DNA from: Pseudomonadota bacterium | GTDB lineage: Bacteria > Pseudomonadota > Gammaproteobacteria > Steroidobacterales > Steroidobacteraceae | Assembly (NCBI GenBank): GCA_023417315.1 | Contig: JAEZFW010000034.1 | Span: 1-64,000, forward strand | Direction of reading: 5' to 3' | DNA length: 64,000 nt | Part shown: one piece after another, positions 25,077-33,971 of the stretch | How the letters are laid out: each line of letters starts with the position of its first letter | Numbering within the stretch: position 1 is the first letter of the stretch | Translations under genes and position numbers: made by a program | Notes under the pieces: generated by a model | Seen by the model: the letters and a program-made list of their open reading frames with translations, nothing else | Told to the model about the DNA's origin: nothing | The model's database searches: none

Positions 25077-26648
25077 CTATTCGCGCTCGGCCTTCAGCCG
25101 ATCGATGATCTCTTCGCGGACATCGGTGATTTCCCGGCCGCGCAGAGCCACACCGTGATCGCACGGACGCGAGCGCGGACAATGGCTGCTTCGAGGGCAG
25201 ATGATGCGCGCCGGCTGCAGAAGCGCTTCCTCGACCCAGGCGATGTTGAGCACGCGGGCGACACCCTGCAATGCTTCTTCCGCCGCGCGCGGAATCTTTG
25301 CTTCGCCATGACGCTGCAAGCACGCCTCAGTGATGTTTGCGACGAGGGAGTCCGCGTTGGCTACATGCGATTGCAATGCCGGCACGAGATCTACACCGAC
25401 GGAGATCACATGCGGATTGCCTGCCATATCGTGCGTTAGCTGCGAGTGACAACAGTAAAGCAGCGAGCGGTCGCCATCTCGCAGGACGGAAAGCTGCGAC
25501 CCTCGACGGTTGCTGGTTTTCTCATCCAGCATCCTGAAGACCGCCCAATGCGGACACGGATCGCTCACTTGTGCCATGTTCCCCCAAGGAAGAGGAATGC
25601 CATTACCCCTGTAGACGGCGCGCAGATAACCAGGCGGATAGGCATCGAAGAAGTGCCAATAGGGATAGGGCGAGACCTTCGTCATTCTGCGCATGACGAC
25701 CGCAGGTGTGAGCTCCATTTTCTCGCCCGCTTCGACTCGATAACGCTCTCGGTTGAGGAAGCGCCGGAACGGAATCTTCGGGCAGAGGAGCGCGCCGGCG
25801 AAGAAGCTGCATTCGAAGTCACGCCACGCGTGCAGCACATCTTGCGCATTCATACCCCCCGATGGGCGCATGCCCCCTTCCGGACTTCCACTCAACTCCC
25901 CGCCCGTTGCGTGCGCAGACTTCAAACCATCTCCGCCATGCAAGACCTTGTGCGCAATGTGCGAAGCAAGGTCGAACTTGAGGCGCGCCGGATCGCTCTG
26001 CAAACGTCGATTCAAGTAGACCGTCTTCGGCGCGTCGAAGAAAGAGCGCACGACACTACGCACCTCGCGATCCTTATCGAGGGCAAGTACCGGCTTCCGA
26101 TCGAACCACTTGAGCTCGAGCCCATGTCGCTTACACATTCGCATGAGATCGTCGACGGTCAGCGGAAAGCGCCGCTCACCGACACTCTCAGCGGCGCGCT
26201 CGAGATCGGGGAAATCGTTGCGCGACATCTCCTGGTGCGAGCGGATGAGCAAGTGAGCGAACTGCCTGCCCGTCGTGCCCGTTTGCGATAACAACTCTGG
26301 GATGGCCGCCTGCAGAAGATCCTTCGAAAACAGGAAAGAAGGCTCGAGCGGCACTTGAGCGACGCCGCCGCTTCGCTTCTTGTTCATGGCCGGCTCGATC
26401 TCCGGCGTATCGTCGAAGAACCATTCCGGGTCGCGCTGGAACACGGTCGCGAACAACTGCAGCACCTCTTCAGATGGGATGCGCTTGCCGCTTTCGATCA
26501 TGCTCAGGTAGGACACCGACGGCGCGCTTGCAGGATCGAGCTGTATGCAACGCGTCGACAGGTCCTCGAGCGTTAGTCGATTGCGCTTGCGCAGCATGCG
26601 CAGCTTCGGCCCGAGGAAGTGCGTCTTTCGCGTAAAGCTGGTAGCCAT
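25077..26648 (-). CDS. RamB/ScfR-like regulator with XRE HTH and ImmA/IrrE-type domain
   Basis: 523 residues. Residues about 14-77 are a Cro/C1-type helix-turn-helix (RLTLEDLSTRCIQ...SYLSMIESGKR). The middle has IrrE/ImmA-like sequence around HIAHKVLHGGDG, but not the HExxH zinc motif of active peptidases. The C-terminus has a cysteine cluster (CPRSSHCPRSRPC) in the DUF2083 region typical of short-chain-acyl or glyoxylate regulators. It is divergent from aceB with 73 bases between starts, the usual arrangement for a regulator of the glyoxylate shunt, so it probably controls aceB-aceA in response to acyl-CoA status (inference). The last gene before it converges, 12 bases apart. Confidence 0.85.
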   Translation of the reverse strand: MATSFTRKTHFLGPKLRMLRKRNRLTLEDLSTRCIQLDPASAPSVSYLSMIESGKRIPSEEVLQLFATVFQRDPEWFFDDTPEIEPAMNKKRSGGVAQVPLEPSFLFSKDLLQAAIPELLSQTGTTGRQFAHLLIRSHQEMSRNDFPDLERAAESVGERRFPLTVDDLMRMCKRHGLELKWFDRKPVLALDKDREVRSVVRSFFDAPKTVYLNRRLQSDPARLKFDLASHIAHKVLHGGDGLKSAHATGGELSGSPEGGMRPSGGMNAQDVLHAWRDFECSFFAGALLCPKIPFRRFLNRERYRVEAGEKMELTPAVVMRRMTKVSPYPYWHFFDAYPPGYLRAVYRGNGIPLPWGNMAQVSDPCPHWAVFRMLDEKTSNRRGSQLSVLRDGDRSLLYCCHSQLTHDMAGNPHVISVGVDLVPALQSHVANADSLVANITEACLQRHGEAKIPRAAEEALQGVARVLNIAWVEEALLQPARIICPRSSHCPRSRPCDHGVALRGREITDVREEIIDRLKAERE

Positions 26649-26721
26649 TATGGTTGTGAAATTAACAATGTGAACTTCTCAAAGTCAAATTTTTCTCCCC
26701 TTAGTGTTTATAGTCGCGCCC
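26649..26721. promoter_or_regulatory. aceB: divergent promoter region of aceB and its regulator
   Basis: The 73-base intergenic region is AT-rich compared with its surroundings. TGTGAA occurs twice (26655-26660 and 26670-26675 region). TATAGT at 26709-26714 is a plausible -10 for aceB, which would place the transcription start at about the ATG (26722), that is, a leaderless or nearly leaderless messenger. No ribosome site is visible before the ATG. Confidence 0.35.
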
Positions 26722-28323
26722 ATGAACACAGCACTCGATCATCGCGCCTTCACCAGCCTTCGGCTCATCGCACCACCCGTTCCCCGCGATGAGGAAGTTC
26801 TTACACCTGAAGCCTTGTCGCTGCTCGACACGCTCCATCGGCGCTTCGATAGTCGACGCCTAGAGCTTTTGAGCGCTCGAGTCGACCGCCAACGGCACAT
26901 CGATTTCGGTGTGCTTCCCGACTTCCTAGCTTCGACGGAAAAGATCCGGGCGCGAGATTGGCGCATCGCACCAGTGCCTCATGATTTACAGGACCGCCGT
27001 GTAGAAATCACAGGGCCCGTCGATCGCAAGATGATCATCAACGCGCTCAATGCGCCCGTACAGGCGTTCATGGCGGACTTCGAGGATTCCACGTCGCCGA
27101 CGTGGGAGAACATTATCAATGGCCAGATCAATCTGAAGGACGCACTCGAGCGGAAGATCCGCTTCGAAGATCGAGCCTCGGGCAAATCTTATCGACTCCA
27201 CGAGCGAACAGCGACGTTGATGGTGCGCCCGCGCGGCTGGCATCTATGCGAGAAGCACGTGCGTATCGACGGCAAACCCGTCTCCGCATCTCTGTTCGAC
27301 TTCGCGCTCTATCTCGCGAACAACTATGAGGCGCTCGCACGAGCGGGGACGGGGCCCTACTTCTACTTGCCGAAGCTGGAGAGCCATCTCGAAGCGCGTC
27401 TGTGGAACGATGTGTTCATTGCCGCTCAGGACGAGCTTGGGATTCCGCGCGGCACCATCAAGGCCACCGTCCTTGTGGAGACGATTCTTGCCGCTTTTGA
27501 AATGGACGAGATCTTGTTCGAGCTTCGCGAGCACTCAGCGGGTCTCAACTGCGGCAGATGGGACTACATCTTCAGCTTCATCAAGAAGCTCCGCAATCGC
27601 GCGCGTTACGTGCTTCCAGATCGTGCGACGGTCACGATGGAGAAACATTTCCTCAAGTCTTACGTCGATCTACTCATCAAGACGTGCCATCGCCGCGGCG
27701 CTCACGCGATGGGAGGTATGGCGGCTCAGATCCCCATCCGCAACGATGCCGCGGCGAACGAGGCGGCTCTCGCCAAAGTGCGCGCTGACAAAGAGCGCGA
27801 GGTCAAAGCCGGTCACGATGGCACTTGGATCGCGCATCCTGGACTCGCACCGATCGCTCAGGGCGCATTCCAACGCGCAGCCCCCAATCAACTGCATGTC
27901 GCACGCGCAGAGGTGAACGTCAGTGCAGCCGACCTGCTTTGCGTGCCTGAAGGCCCCATCACCGAGGAAGGGGCGCGCCACAATCTCCGAGTCGGAGTGC
28001 AGTACCTTGCTGCGTGGCTCGACGGCTTAGGGTGTGTTCCGCTTTACAACCTGATGGAAGATGCCGCCACCGCTGAAATTTGTCGAGCACAGCTCTGGCA
28101 ATGGGTGCACCACGAGGCGCGCACCACCGATGGTCGCTGCCTCACGGATCAGCGCGTCGAGCTCATGCTTGCGGACGAGCTTGATCAGATCCGCACGCGC
28201 ATCGGCGCTGAGCGCTACTCGCTCGGGTCGTACGCGACCGCTGCGCGCATGTTCGGCTACATGGTGACGACAGAGGACTTCGATGAGTTCCTCACGCTAC
28301 CAGCTTACGACTTATTGCCCTAG
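26722..28323 (+). CDS. aceB: malate synthase A
   Basis: 533 residues from ATG 26722 (a GTG at 26704 adds six residues). The length equals that of E. coli malate synthase A. It catalyses the condensation of glyoxylate with acetyl-CoA to malate in the glyoxylate shunt. Recognised blocks are VQAFMADFEDSTSPTW (residues about 109-124), ATLMVRPRGWH, LPKLESHLEARLWND and MGGMAAQIPI. The start at 26722 has no Shine-Dalgarno sequence, and the likely -10 box (26709-26714) may give a leaderless transcript. It is followed 25 bases later by aceA, with which it must be co-transcribed, and is divergent from the RamB/ScfR-like regulator. Confidence 0.97.
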   Translation: MNTALDHRAFTSLRLIAPPVPRDEEVLTPEALSLLDTLHRRFDSRRLELLSARVDRQRHIDFGVLPDFLASTEKIRARDWRIAPVPHDLQDRRVEITGPVDRKMIINALNAPVQAFMADFEDSTSPTWENIINGQINLKDALERKIRFEDRASGKSYRLHERTATLMVRPRGWHLCEKHVRIDGKPVSASLFDFALYLANNYEALARAGTGPYFYLPKLESHLEARLWNDVFIAAQDELGIPRGTIKATVLVETILAAFEMDEILFELREHSAGLNCGRWDYIFSFIKKLRNRARYVLPDRATVTMEKHFLKSYVDLLIKTCHRRGAHAMGGMAAQIPIRNDAAANEAALAKVRADKEREVKAGHDGTWIAHPGLAPIAQGAFQRAAPNQLHVARAEVNVSAADLLCVPEGPITEEGARHNLRVGVQYLAAWLDGLGCVPLYNLMEDAATAEICRAQLWQWVHHEARTTDGRCLTDQRVELMLADELDQIRTRIGAERYSLGSYATAARMFGYMVTTEDFDEFLTLPAYDLLP

Positions 28324-28348
28324 TTCATCTCTCCCGGAGCCCGGCTAC

Positions 28349-29641
28349 ATGAGCATTCAAACACCGCTCGATGCACACTCGATAGAGCTCGATTGGAAAC
28401 AGAACGCACGGTGGAAGGGTATCGAGCGCCCGTACTCCGCCGCTGACGTTATTCGTCTTCGCGGCACCATTCATATCGAGTACTCAATGGCGCGGTTAAT
28501 GGCGAACAAGCTTTGGGGCTATCTGCACGAGAAGCCGTTCGTGAATGCGCTGGGGGCGCTGACAGGCAATCAAGCCATGCAGCAGGTCCGTGCTGGCCTC
28601 GATGCCATTTATCTATCGGGATGGCAGGTCGCGGCCGATGCAAATCTCTCGGGCCAGATGTACCCGGATCAATCGCTCTACCCTGCTGATTCCGTGCCTG
28701 CTGTCATCAAGCGCATCAACAACACCTTGAGACGCGCGGACGAGATTCACCATGCAGAGGGCGATGACTCCATCGACTGGTACAAACCCATCGTTGCCGA
28801 TGCCGAGGCAGGATTCGGGGGAGTGCTCAACGCATTCGAGCTCATGAAGCAGATGATCGATGCAGGGGCAGCAGGCGTGCATTTCGAGGACCAGCTTTCC
28901 TCAGCAAAGAAGTGCGGACATATGGGCGGCAAGGTCCTTGTGCCCACGCAAGAAGCGATCAGCAAGCTCGTGGCTGCGCGATTGGCAGCCGACGTGTGCG
29001 CTGTTCCAACCCTCATCGTCGCGCGGACCGATGCCGAAGCGGCGAATCTGCTGACTTCGGACATCGACGAGCGCGACCGCCCGTTCATCAAGTCGAAAGA
29101 GCGCACCACTGAGGGATTCTTCTCAGTGAGGAACGGTCTCGAGCAGGCAATTGCGCGCGGGCTGGCCTACGCCCCCTACGCAGACCTCGTTTGGTGTGAG
29201 ACCGCCAAGCCTGATCTCGAGGAAGCACGCGAGTTCGCGGAGGGTATCCACCGGGAGTTTCCTGGAAAGCTGCTCGCGTACAACTGTTCTCCTTCGTTCA
29301 ATTGGAAGCGCAAGCTCGACGATGTCACGATCGCCCGCTTCCAGCGCGAGCTCGGCGCAATGGGCTACAAGTTTCAGTTCATCACGCTCGCAGGATTTCA
29401 CGCGCTCAACTACTCCATGTTCGAGCTTGCTCGCGCCTATCGAGAGAAACAAATGAGCGCATACGTCGCCCTCCAACAGGAAGAGTTCGCGGCCGAAAAG
29501 GACGGGTATACAGCCACTCGTCACCAGCGCGAGGTCGGCGTTGGATACTTCGACGATGTCACTCAGACCGTTCTTGCCGGGCGATCTTCCACCACTGCAT
29601 TGTCTGGAAGCACTGAAGAACAGCAGTTCCAGCGCGCCTGA
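28349..29641 (+). CDS. aceA: isocitrate lyase
   Basis: 430 residues from ATG 28349 (CGGAG at about 28335; a longer frame begins at 28283 but overlaps aceB). The active-site motif KKCGHMGGK (residues 187-195) has the catalytic Cys, and VADAEAGFGG binds metal and substrate. It splits isocitrate to succinate and glyoxylate. It forms the glyoxylate shunt with malate synthase directly upstream and permits growth on acetate or fatty acids. The length is a little below the usual 430-450 residues, which is normal for this group. A strong terminator follows directly. Confidence 0.97.
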   Translation: MSIQTPLDAHSIELDWKQNARWKGIERPYSAADVIRLRGTIHIEYSMARLMANKLWGYLHEKPFVNALGALTGNQAMQQVRAGLDAIYLSGWQVAADANLSGQMYPDQSLYPADSVPAVIKRINNTLRRADEIHHAEGDDSIDWYKPIVADAEAGFGGVLNAFELMKQMIDAGAAGVHFEDQLSSAKKCGHMGGKVLVPTQEAISKLVAARLAADVCAVPTLIVARTDAEAANLLTSDIDERDRPFIKSKERTTEGFFSVRNGLEQAIARGLAYAPYADLVWCETAKPDLEEAREFAEGIHREFPGKLLAYNCSPSFNWKRKLDDVTIARFQRELGAMGYKFQFITLAGFHALNYSMFELARAYREKQMSAYVALQQEEFAAEKDGYTATRHQREVGVGYFDDVTQTVLAGRSSTTALSGSTEEQQFQRA

Positions 29642-29652
29642 TCGACGTAAGA

Positions 29653-29690
29653 AAGGCCCGGCAGATACATAGATCTGCCGGGCCTTGTTC
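29653..29690 (+). terminator. strong terminator after aceA, possibly bidirectional
   Basis: A perfect 14-bp stem (AAGGCCCGGCAGAT at 29653-29666 with ATCTGCCGGGCCTT at 29673-29686), 6-base loop and T-rich flank on both strands. It separates aceA from the convergent lipoprotein gene ending at 29725. Confidence 0.9.
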
Positions 29691-29724
29691 ATCTGCGTCA
29701 ACTGCTTTACTTAGCCATCAACAA

Positions 29725-30057
29725 CTATTGCTGCGGCTGAGAAGTGGTGTCGGCGGGTTCACCCGAGCTCGTCGTGCCGGTCGCATCCGTCGGCGCACCG
29801 GTATTCGGATCAGTGCTGGAGCCTGCCGCATCGCCACCAGTCATATCACCAGATTGCGGTGTCGTCATCGTGTCGTCTGTCTGACCAGGGGTCGCATACG
29901 GATCCTGAGCTGTTCCGGGGGAGCTCGTCGTGCCTGGTGCCGTGTCACTCATGCCCGCATCGTCAGCCTGACCAGTGTTGTCCGATTGACCACACCCCGC
30001 CAAACCAAACAACGTAGCCGCACAAAAAGCTGCCATCAAACTCTTGAAATTCGTCAT
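29725..30057 (-). CDS. low-complexity lipoprotein
   Basis: 110 residues from ATG 30057, with AAGGAGA about 11 bases upstream. The signal peptide ends in a lipobox (LAGC, Cys at about residue 22). The mature part is Gly/Thr/Ser/Asp/Pro-rich, without hydrophobic segments, and likely disordered (GTTSSPGTAQDP, TDPNTGAP). It is probably an outer-membrane-linked spacer or surface lipoprotein of unknown function. It is preceded by nothing obvious on its strand, and it converges with the terminator of aceA. Confidence 0.7.
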   Translation of the reverse strand: MTNFKSLMAAFCAATLFGLAGCGQSDNTGQADDAGMSDTAPGTTSSPGTAQDPYATPGQTDDTMTTPQSGDMTGGDAAGSSTDPNTGAPTDATGTTSSGEPADTTSQPQQ

Positions 30058-30273
30058 GCCGAGTCTCCTTCAATACGCGCTCACTGCGCATTTAACTGGA
30101 GCCTCTCTTAGAGATGCTCCTCACGATGTGGAAAGACATCAGCAAACTGATAGTTCCCCGCATGGTCATTGCGAGAATCGATCGTCGGTCATCGCCGACA
30201 CCCAGTGGCCGCCAATCACGCTTCTACGAAACTCATACACGTACGAACGAGATGACGGATTGTGGTTGGCCCC

Positions 30274-32190
30274 TCACCGACTCATCAGCACTATCTTCGC
30301 GGCCATATCGAGAGTTGCTTGCTCGCTCCCGTGTGGAAAAGCAGGTGCTGCAATCGTCCCAGCGGGGCTCGACCTTACCTCGATCGGCTGACTCCACGCA
30401 CCGGTCCGCGGATCGAACCAAAGCCACTCATAGCGCTGCTTGGGCAAGAAGCCGCGCAACTCAGGTCGAAGTGCTCTGTTCTCGAAGTAAGCGAGCGCGA
30501 AGTCCTGCTGCGCTGTTCGCATGAGAAACGACCACCCATCCAAGCCATCGTCGAGTGCTTCGGGAATGCTGCGCGGGTGAAGATCGTGAGAAGCGAGCTC
30601 GAGCTCTTGATACTTCGATCCTTCCGACATGACGAAAGTGCTGAGGTGCTGCATTTGAGCGCCCGACTCATAGCGCAAAGCAGTCCAGATGTGCGGCCGC
30701 CAGCCCGCAGGTTCGCCCGTGCTCGTGAGATCGTATGCCGCCGTTCCGTGAACATGTCCTGCGAGCCCGCCGGAGAGAACAGACCCATACATCATGGCGC
30801 GCGCGAAATAGTTATCGCGAGGCGAGTTCTCGGCCGGCGTCTCTCCGCCCGGTCGATTGATGGAGTGATTCCAACCTGTGTAGTAAGGCTCGAGATTCGC
30901 AGCAGGATAAGCCGGCTCGAGCCGGAAGAGCTCTTCGATCGAGGAATAGATCGCATGATTCCTTGGGTTGTTCCCGACCGTGTGCATGTTGAGCCATGGC
31001 GCCCGCGCGCCGTGACCGAAGCGCTTGAACGTCGAGCTATCGATGAGCGTGGTGTACGGCTGACCGAATGGGAGCGAACCGTACTTCTTCAGGTGATGCG
31101 TGAGAGCCGCGTTGAAATCATCGGCTGGCAAACTGAAGTTTTCCGGGATCCAATCGAGATGGATACCGCTGAAGATGAGGTTGTATGCGCCATAGCGCGC
31201 GATCAAATACTGAACGAAGCGCGCATACGATTCGTTGAAATCGAAGTACGCCTTCCAAGAGGGTGCGTTGTCGCGTCGAATCGTTTCGAAGAAGGGAACC
31301 AATCCCTCCTTGGACAAGTGCCGCATCTTGCGATCCAGGCTGCGAAAGTACGCCGGGTTCACGCGATCGAAATTTGCTAACCCTTCGCGGTCCTCGAATA
31401 TTTCGAATGGCCGATTACCGTGCTCATCGTGCATATCCTTTGCTGTCGTGGTTGCACCGTCATCCGTCGAGATCTTGGCATTCGGCGCCCAGTGCCCAAA
31501 CTTCTCCCAAGCGTTTCGCAAGAAGATGCCGTCCTTGTTCGCGAAGGTTGCGCCGCGCTGGTCGGCTGCCCAGTTGGGAAATGCAGCGATGAATGACACC
31601 GAATTGAATCCTTGGCGCTTGCGATAGGCGACCGCTTCTTCGAAGCTGATCCCCTCAGCAGGTTCATAGTCCGGTGCGGGCTGCGCGCCTTTCCAAGGGA
31701 GCCGCCACGTGGATGCGGCCAGCCATGTGTCGCCGACCAGAAAGAAGGGTGTCCCGTCCGCGTACCGAAGAGCGTGTCCATTGGCGCTCGCGCGGATGAA
31801 CCCGCGCCGATTCGGATTCTGCTGAATGTCGGCGGCGTCCCAAGCGACTGCGCGGAACGTGCCTCGCCCGCCGTTCAGTCCGACATCGTCACTGCGATTG
31901 GAACCTGAGCGCCAATTCCAATCGCCAGGGCTCGTTGCAACGAAGCGAACTTTGAACGTGCGCTCGCCGTCCCAGAATCCATACACGCGACGTTTGAAGT
32001 CCGGCCCTTCGAGCTCGATCCACATTTCCACATCCACATAGGGATTGGCATATTCGCGAGCCGTTTCGAAGGTCACCTCTTGCACCTCCCACACGCGCAC
32101 TTGACCGGATTCCAGACGCGCGGCGAGGCTCGCGGTGGAGAAGAAAACGCCTATGAAGAGGGAGAAACGAAACAAATGAGCTTTCGGCAT
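30274..32190 (-). CDS. secreted DUF5060/DUF4038 apiosidase-like glycoside hydrolase
   Basis: 638 residues from ATG 32190, where the signal peptide (HLFRFSLFIGVFFSTASLAA) begins; the frame extends 11 codons further upstream. Residues about 25-125 form an Ig-like beta-sandwich of the DUF5060 kind (WEVQEVTFETAREYANPYVDVE, FWDGERTFKVRF). A TIM-barrel domain of the DUF4038/apiosidase type follows: DGTPFFLVGDTWLAA, GFNSVSFIAAFPNW, LVPFFETIRRDNAP and NLIFSGIHLDW. A C-terminal domain is also present. It probably cleaves a plant or bacterial polysaccharide outside the cell. Neighbours give no operon. The catalytic acid residues cannot be assigned by eye. Confidence 0.75.
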   Translation of the reverse strand: MPKAHLFRFSLFIGVFFSTASLAARLESGQVRVWEVQEVTFETAREYANPYVDVEMWIELEGPDFKRRVYGFWDGERTFKVRFVATSPGDWNWRSGSNRSDDVGLNGGRGTFRAVAWDAADIQQNPNRRGFIRASANGHALRYADGTPFFLVGDTWLAASTWRLPWKGAQPAPDYEPAEGISFEEAVAYRKRQGFNSVSFIAAFPNWAADQRGATFANKDGIFLRNAWEKFGHWAPNAKISTDDGATTTAKDMHDEHGNRPFEIFEDREGLANFDRVNPAYFRSLDRKMRHLSKEGLVPFFETIRRDNAPSWKAYFDFNESYARFVQYLIARYGAYNLIFSGIHLDWIPENFSLPADDFNAALTHHLKKYGSLPFGQPYTTLIDSSTFKRFGHGARAPWLNMHTVGNNPRNHAIYSSIEELFRLEPAYPAANLEPYYTGWNHSINRPGGETPAENSPRDNYFARAMMYGSVLSGGLAGHVHGTAAYDLTSTGEPAGWRPHIWTALRYESGAQMQHLSTFVMSEGSKYQELELASHDLHPRSIPEALDDGLDGWSFLMRTAQQDFALAYFENRALRPELRGFLPKQRYEWLWFDPRTGAWSQPIEVRSSPAGTIAAPAFPHGSEQATLDMAAKIVLMSR

Positions 32191-32325
32191 GATCCCGTGC
32201 AGTATCGTGAGTGATGAGGACACCCATTTGCTCGCGTGGCTCCGCGATTCGCGTCCCCCATGGGCGGGTGTTAGGGAAAGCCTACCATACGCTTGCCGCG
32301 GGCGCCCCCGCAGCGCGCAGGCAGG

Positions 32326-32868
32326 TTAATCGAGCGCGATGGCTGCAAACTCGCTCAGCTCGGCGCTCCCGTCTTTCCAGACGACGTACGTTGACTTCAC
32401 ATCCGCTTTCAACAACGAGACGCTCAAAACCTTACTATGAGCGAGCGACTGAAGAGAACCATTATCGACTGGGTAGTACCAGTAGATTGAAGATCGAGGA
32501 GCCGACGGATCAACCGGCTGGCCAATTCCGATCTCACGCGCGTCGAATTCGGTCGGTCGGAACGTCAGTACCTCGCCAGCGACGCGGACTTCCAGCGTTG
32601 GATTCGCTGACTTCCAATCCGGTGCGGGCCAATACTGAAGGACCACCAAGTACTGACGATGCTCTCCCATACGGTTCACGTCGATAGCGTACAGATCGAT
32701 GAAGTCTAGTTGGGGAGTCGTGCCTTCGCGATTGAACGTCCACGGTTCCGCAACGACCGTGATGGTTGCTGCAGTCTGCTCGTCCAAGTACTCGCGCGGT
32801 GTCATCGATGGCGCACCAGCGCATCCGGCTACGCAAGCGGCAACGAACGAAATCAAAGCAGCACGCAC
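32326..32868 (-). CDS. lipoprotein of unknown function
   Basis: 180 residues from GTG 32868. I prefer this start because AGGGGGAA precedes it (about 32872-32880) and it begins directly with the signal VRAALISFVAACVAGC ending in a lipobox; a longer frame from 32985 has no signal. The mature protein (MTPREYLDEQTAATITVVAEPW) is rich in beta-strand residues with several Trp and Tyr. No family is recognised. It lies downstream (on its strand) of a gap; the LigE-type gene starts about 190 bases away on the other strand. Confidence 0.65.
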   Translation of the reverse strand: MRAALISFVAACVAGCAGAPSMTPREYLDEQTAATITVVAEPWTFNREGTTPQLDFIDLYAIDVNRMGEHRQYLVVLQYWPAPDWKSANPTLEVRVAGEVLTFRPTEFDAREIGIGQPVDPSAPRSSIYWYYPVDNGSLQSLAHSKVLSVSLLKADVKSTYVVWKDGSAELSEFAAIALD

Positions 32869-33059
32869 GTTTTCCCCCTGGCTCGATCCGTCCTGTAGGA
32901 TTCTGATGATCCCAGATAATGCCCGCTCGGTGCCCTCGTTCAAAGGGCCGAGTGTGTCGAGCCACTGTGTCAACAAGATCGACACATGGGCCGAAATGGC
33001 TACGCCTTCAACGGGCGTTGGATGCTGTCATTCACATAGATCCTCTGGAGGGCCTCACG

Positions 33060-33971
33060 ATGAATCGGCGTCCGACCACCACCCGTTTGCTGAGCTACGC
33101 ACTCTCCGCGGCCATCCTCGCCCCCACGCTAGCAGAGTCGGCGAGCGTTGCCGCCTTTACCCCTCCGCTCATGCTGGCGCAGATCTATGAGCCCGATTCA
33201 ATCGATCTCGACGAGTATTGGATCAGCGAGAAGTATGACGGCGTGCGCGCGTACTGGAATGGCACCCTGCTGACCACGCGCGCAGGTCACCCGATTGCTG
33301 CGCCCGGTTGGTTCACTCGCAATTGGCCGACAACAGCGCTCGACGGCGAGCTGTGGATCGGGCGCGGTCGATTCGAAGAGCTGCTTGCGACGGTGAGGGA
33401 CAGCATCCCTGACGACGCAGCATGGGGGCACGTGCGATACATTGCGTTCGATCTGCCCGCGCATCCCGGTCCGTTCGACGAGCGCAGGCGGGCCCTCTCG
33501 CAGGTCATCGCGTCTCACGATGACACGACCATTCACCCCATCAAGCACTGGCGAGTCGCGAGCGAGCATAGTTTGCAGGCGGCGCTCGATGCAGTAGTCG
33601 CCGCCGGTGGCGAAGGCCTCATCCTGCGCAGACAGAGTGGGTTGTATTCCATTGGACGAAGCAATGACATTCTCAAGATGAAGCCTTATCTAGATGCTGA
33701 GGCGGAAGTGATCGGCTACGTACCAGGCTCAGGGAGGCTCACGAACATGCTCGGAGCGCTCGAGGTGCGAACACCGCAAGGGATGACCTTCCGAATCGGA
33801 ACGGGCTTTACCGATGCGCAACGAGCGCATCCGCCTGCCATCGGCACGCGCATCACTTATCGTTATCATGGCGTCACGGCGAGCGGGGTTCCTCGCTTTG
33901 CGAGTTTCTTGAGAGAGCGCAACGAAGATGGGCAGACCCGCTCGAAAGACAAAGGAGAATACGAACAGTAA
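33060..33971 (+). CDS. ligE: exported ATP-dependent DNA ligase, LigE-type
   Basis: 303 residues from ATG 33060 (GGAGGG upstream). A signal peptide (RRPTTTRLLSYALSAAILAPTLA) precedes a minimal ligase. Motif I is SEKYDGVRA, with the AMP-attaching Lys at residue 58; further ligase blocks are ALDGELWIG, YIAFDLPA, EGLILRRQ (motif IV) and ILKMKPY (motif V), followed by an OB-fold domain. It lacks the N-terminal domain of large ligases. Small ligases with a signal peptide are known in proteobacteria, and a role in natural uptake of DNA or in periplasmic nick sealing has been proposed. Its 3' end overlaps the DUF72 gene by 44 bases. Confidence 0.85.
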   Translation: MNRRPTTTRLLSYALSAAILAPTLAESASVAAFTPPLMLAQIYEPDSIDLDEYWISEKYDGVRAYWNGTLLTTRAGHPIAAPGWFTRNWPTTALDGELWIGRGRFEELLATVRDSIPDDAAWGHVRYIAFDLPAHPGPFDERRRALSQVIASHDDTTIHPIKHWRVASEHSLQAALDAVVAAGGEGLILRRQSGLYSIGRSNDILKMKPYLDAEAEVIGYVPGSGRLTNMLGALEVRTPQGMTFRIGTGFTDAQRAHPPAIGTRITYRYHGVTASGVPRFASFLRERNEDGQTRSKDKGEYEQ

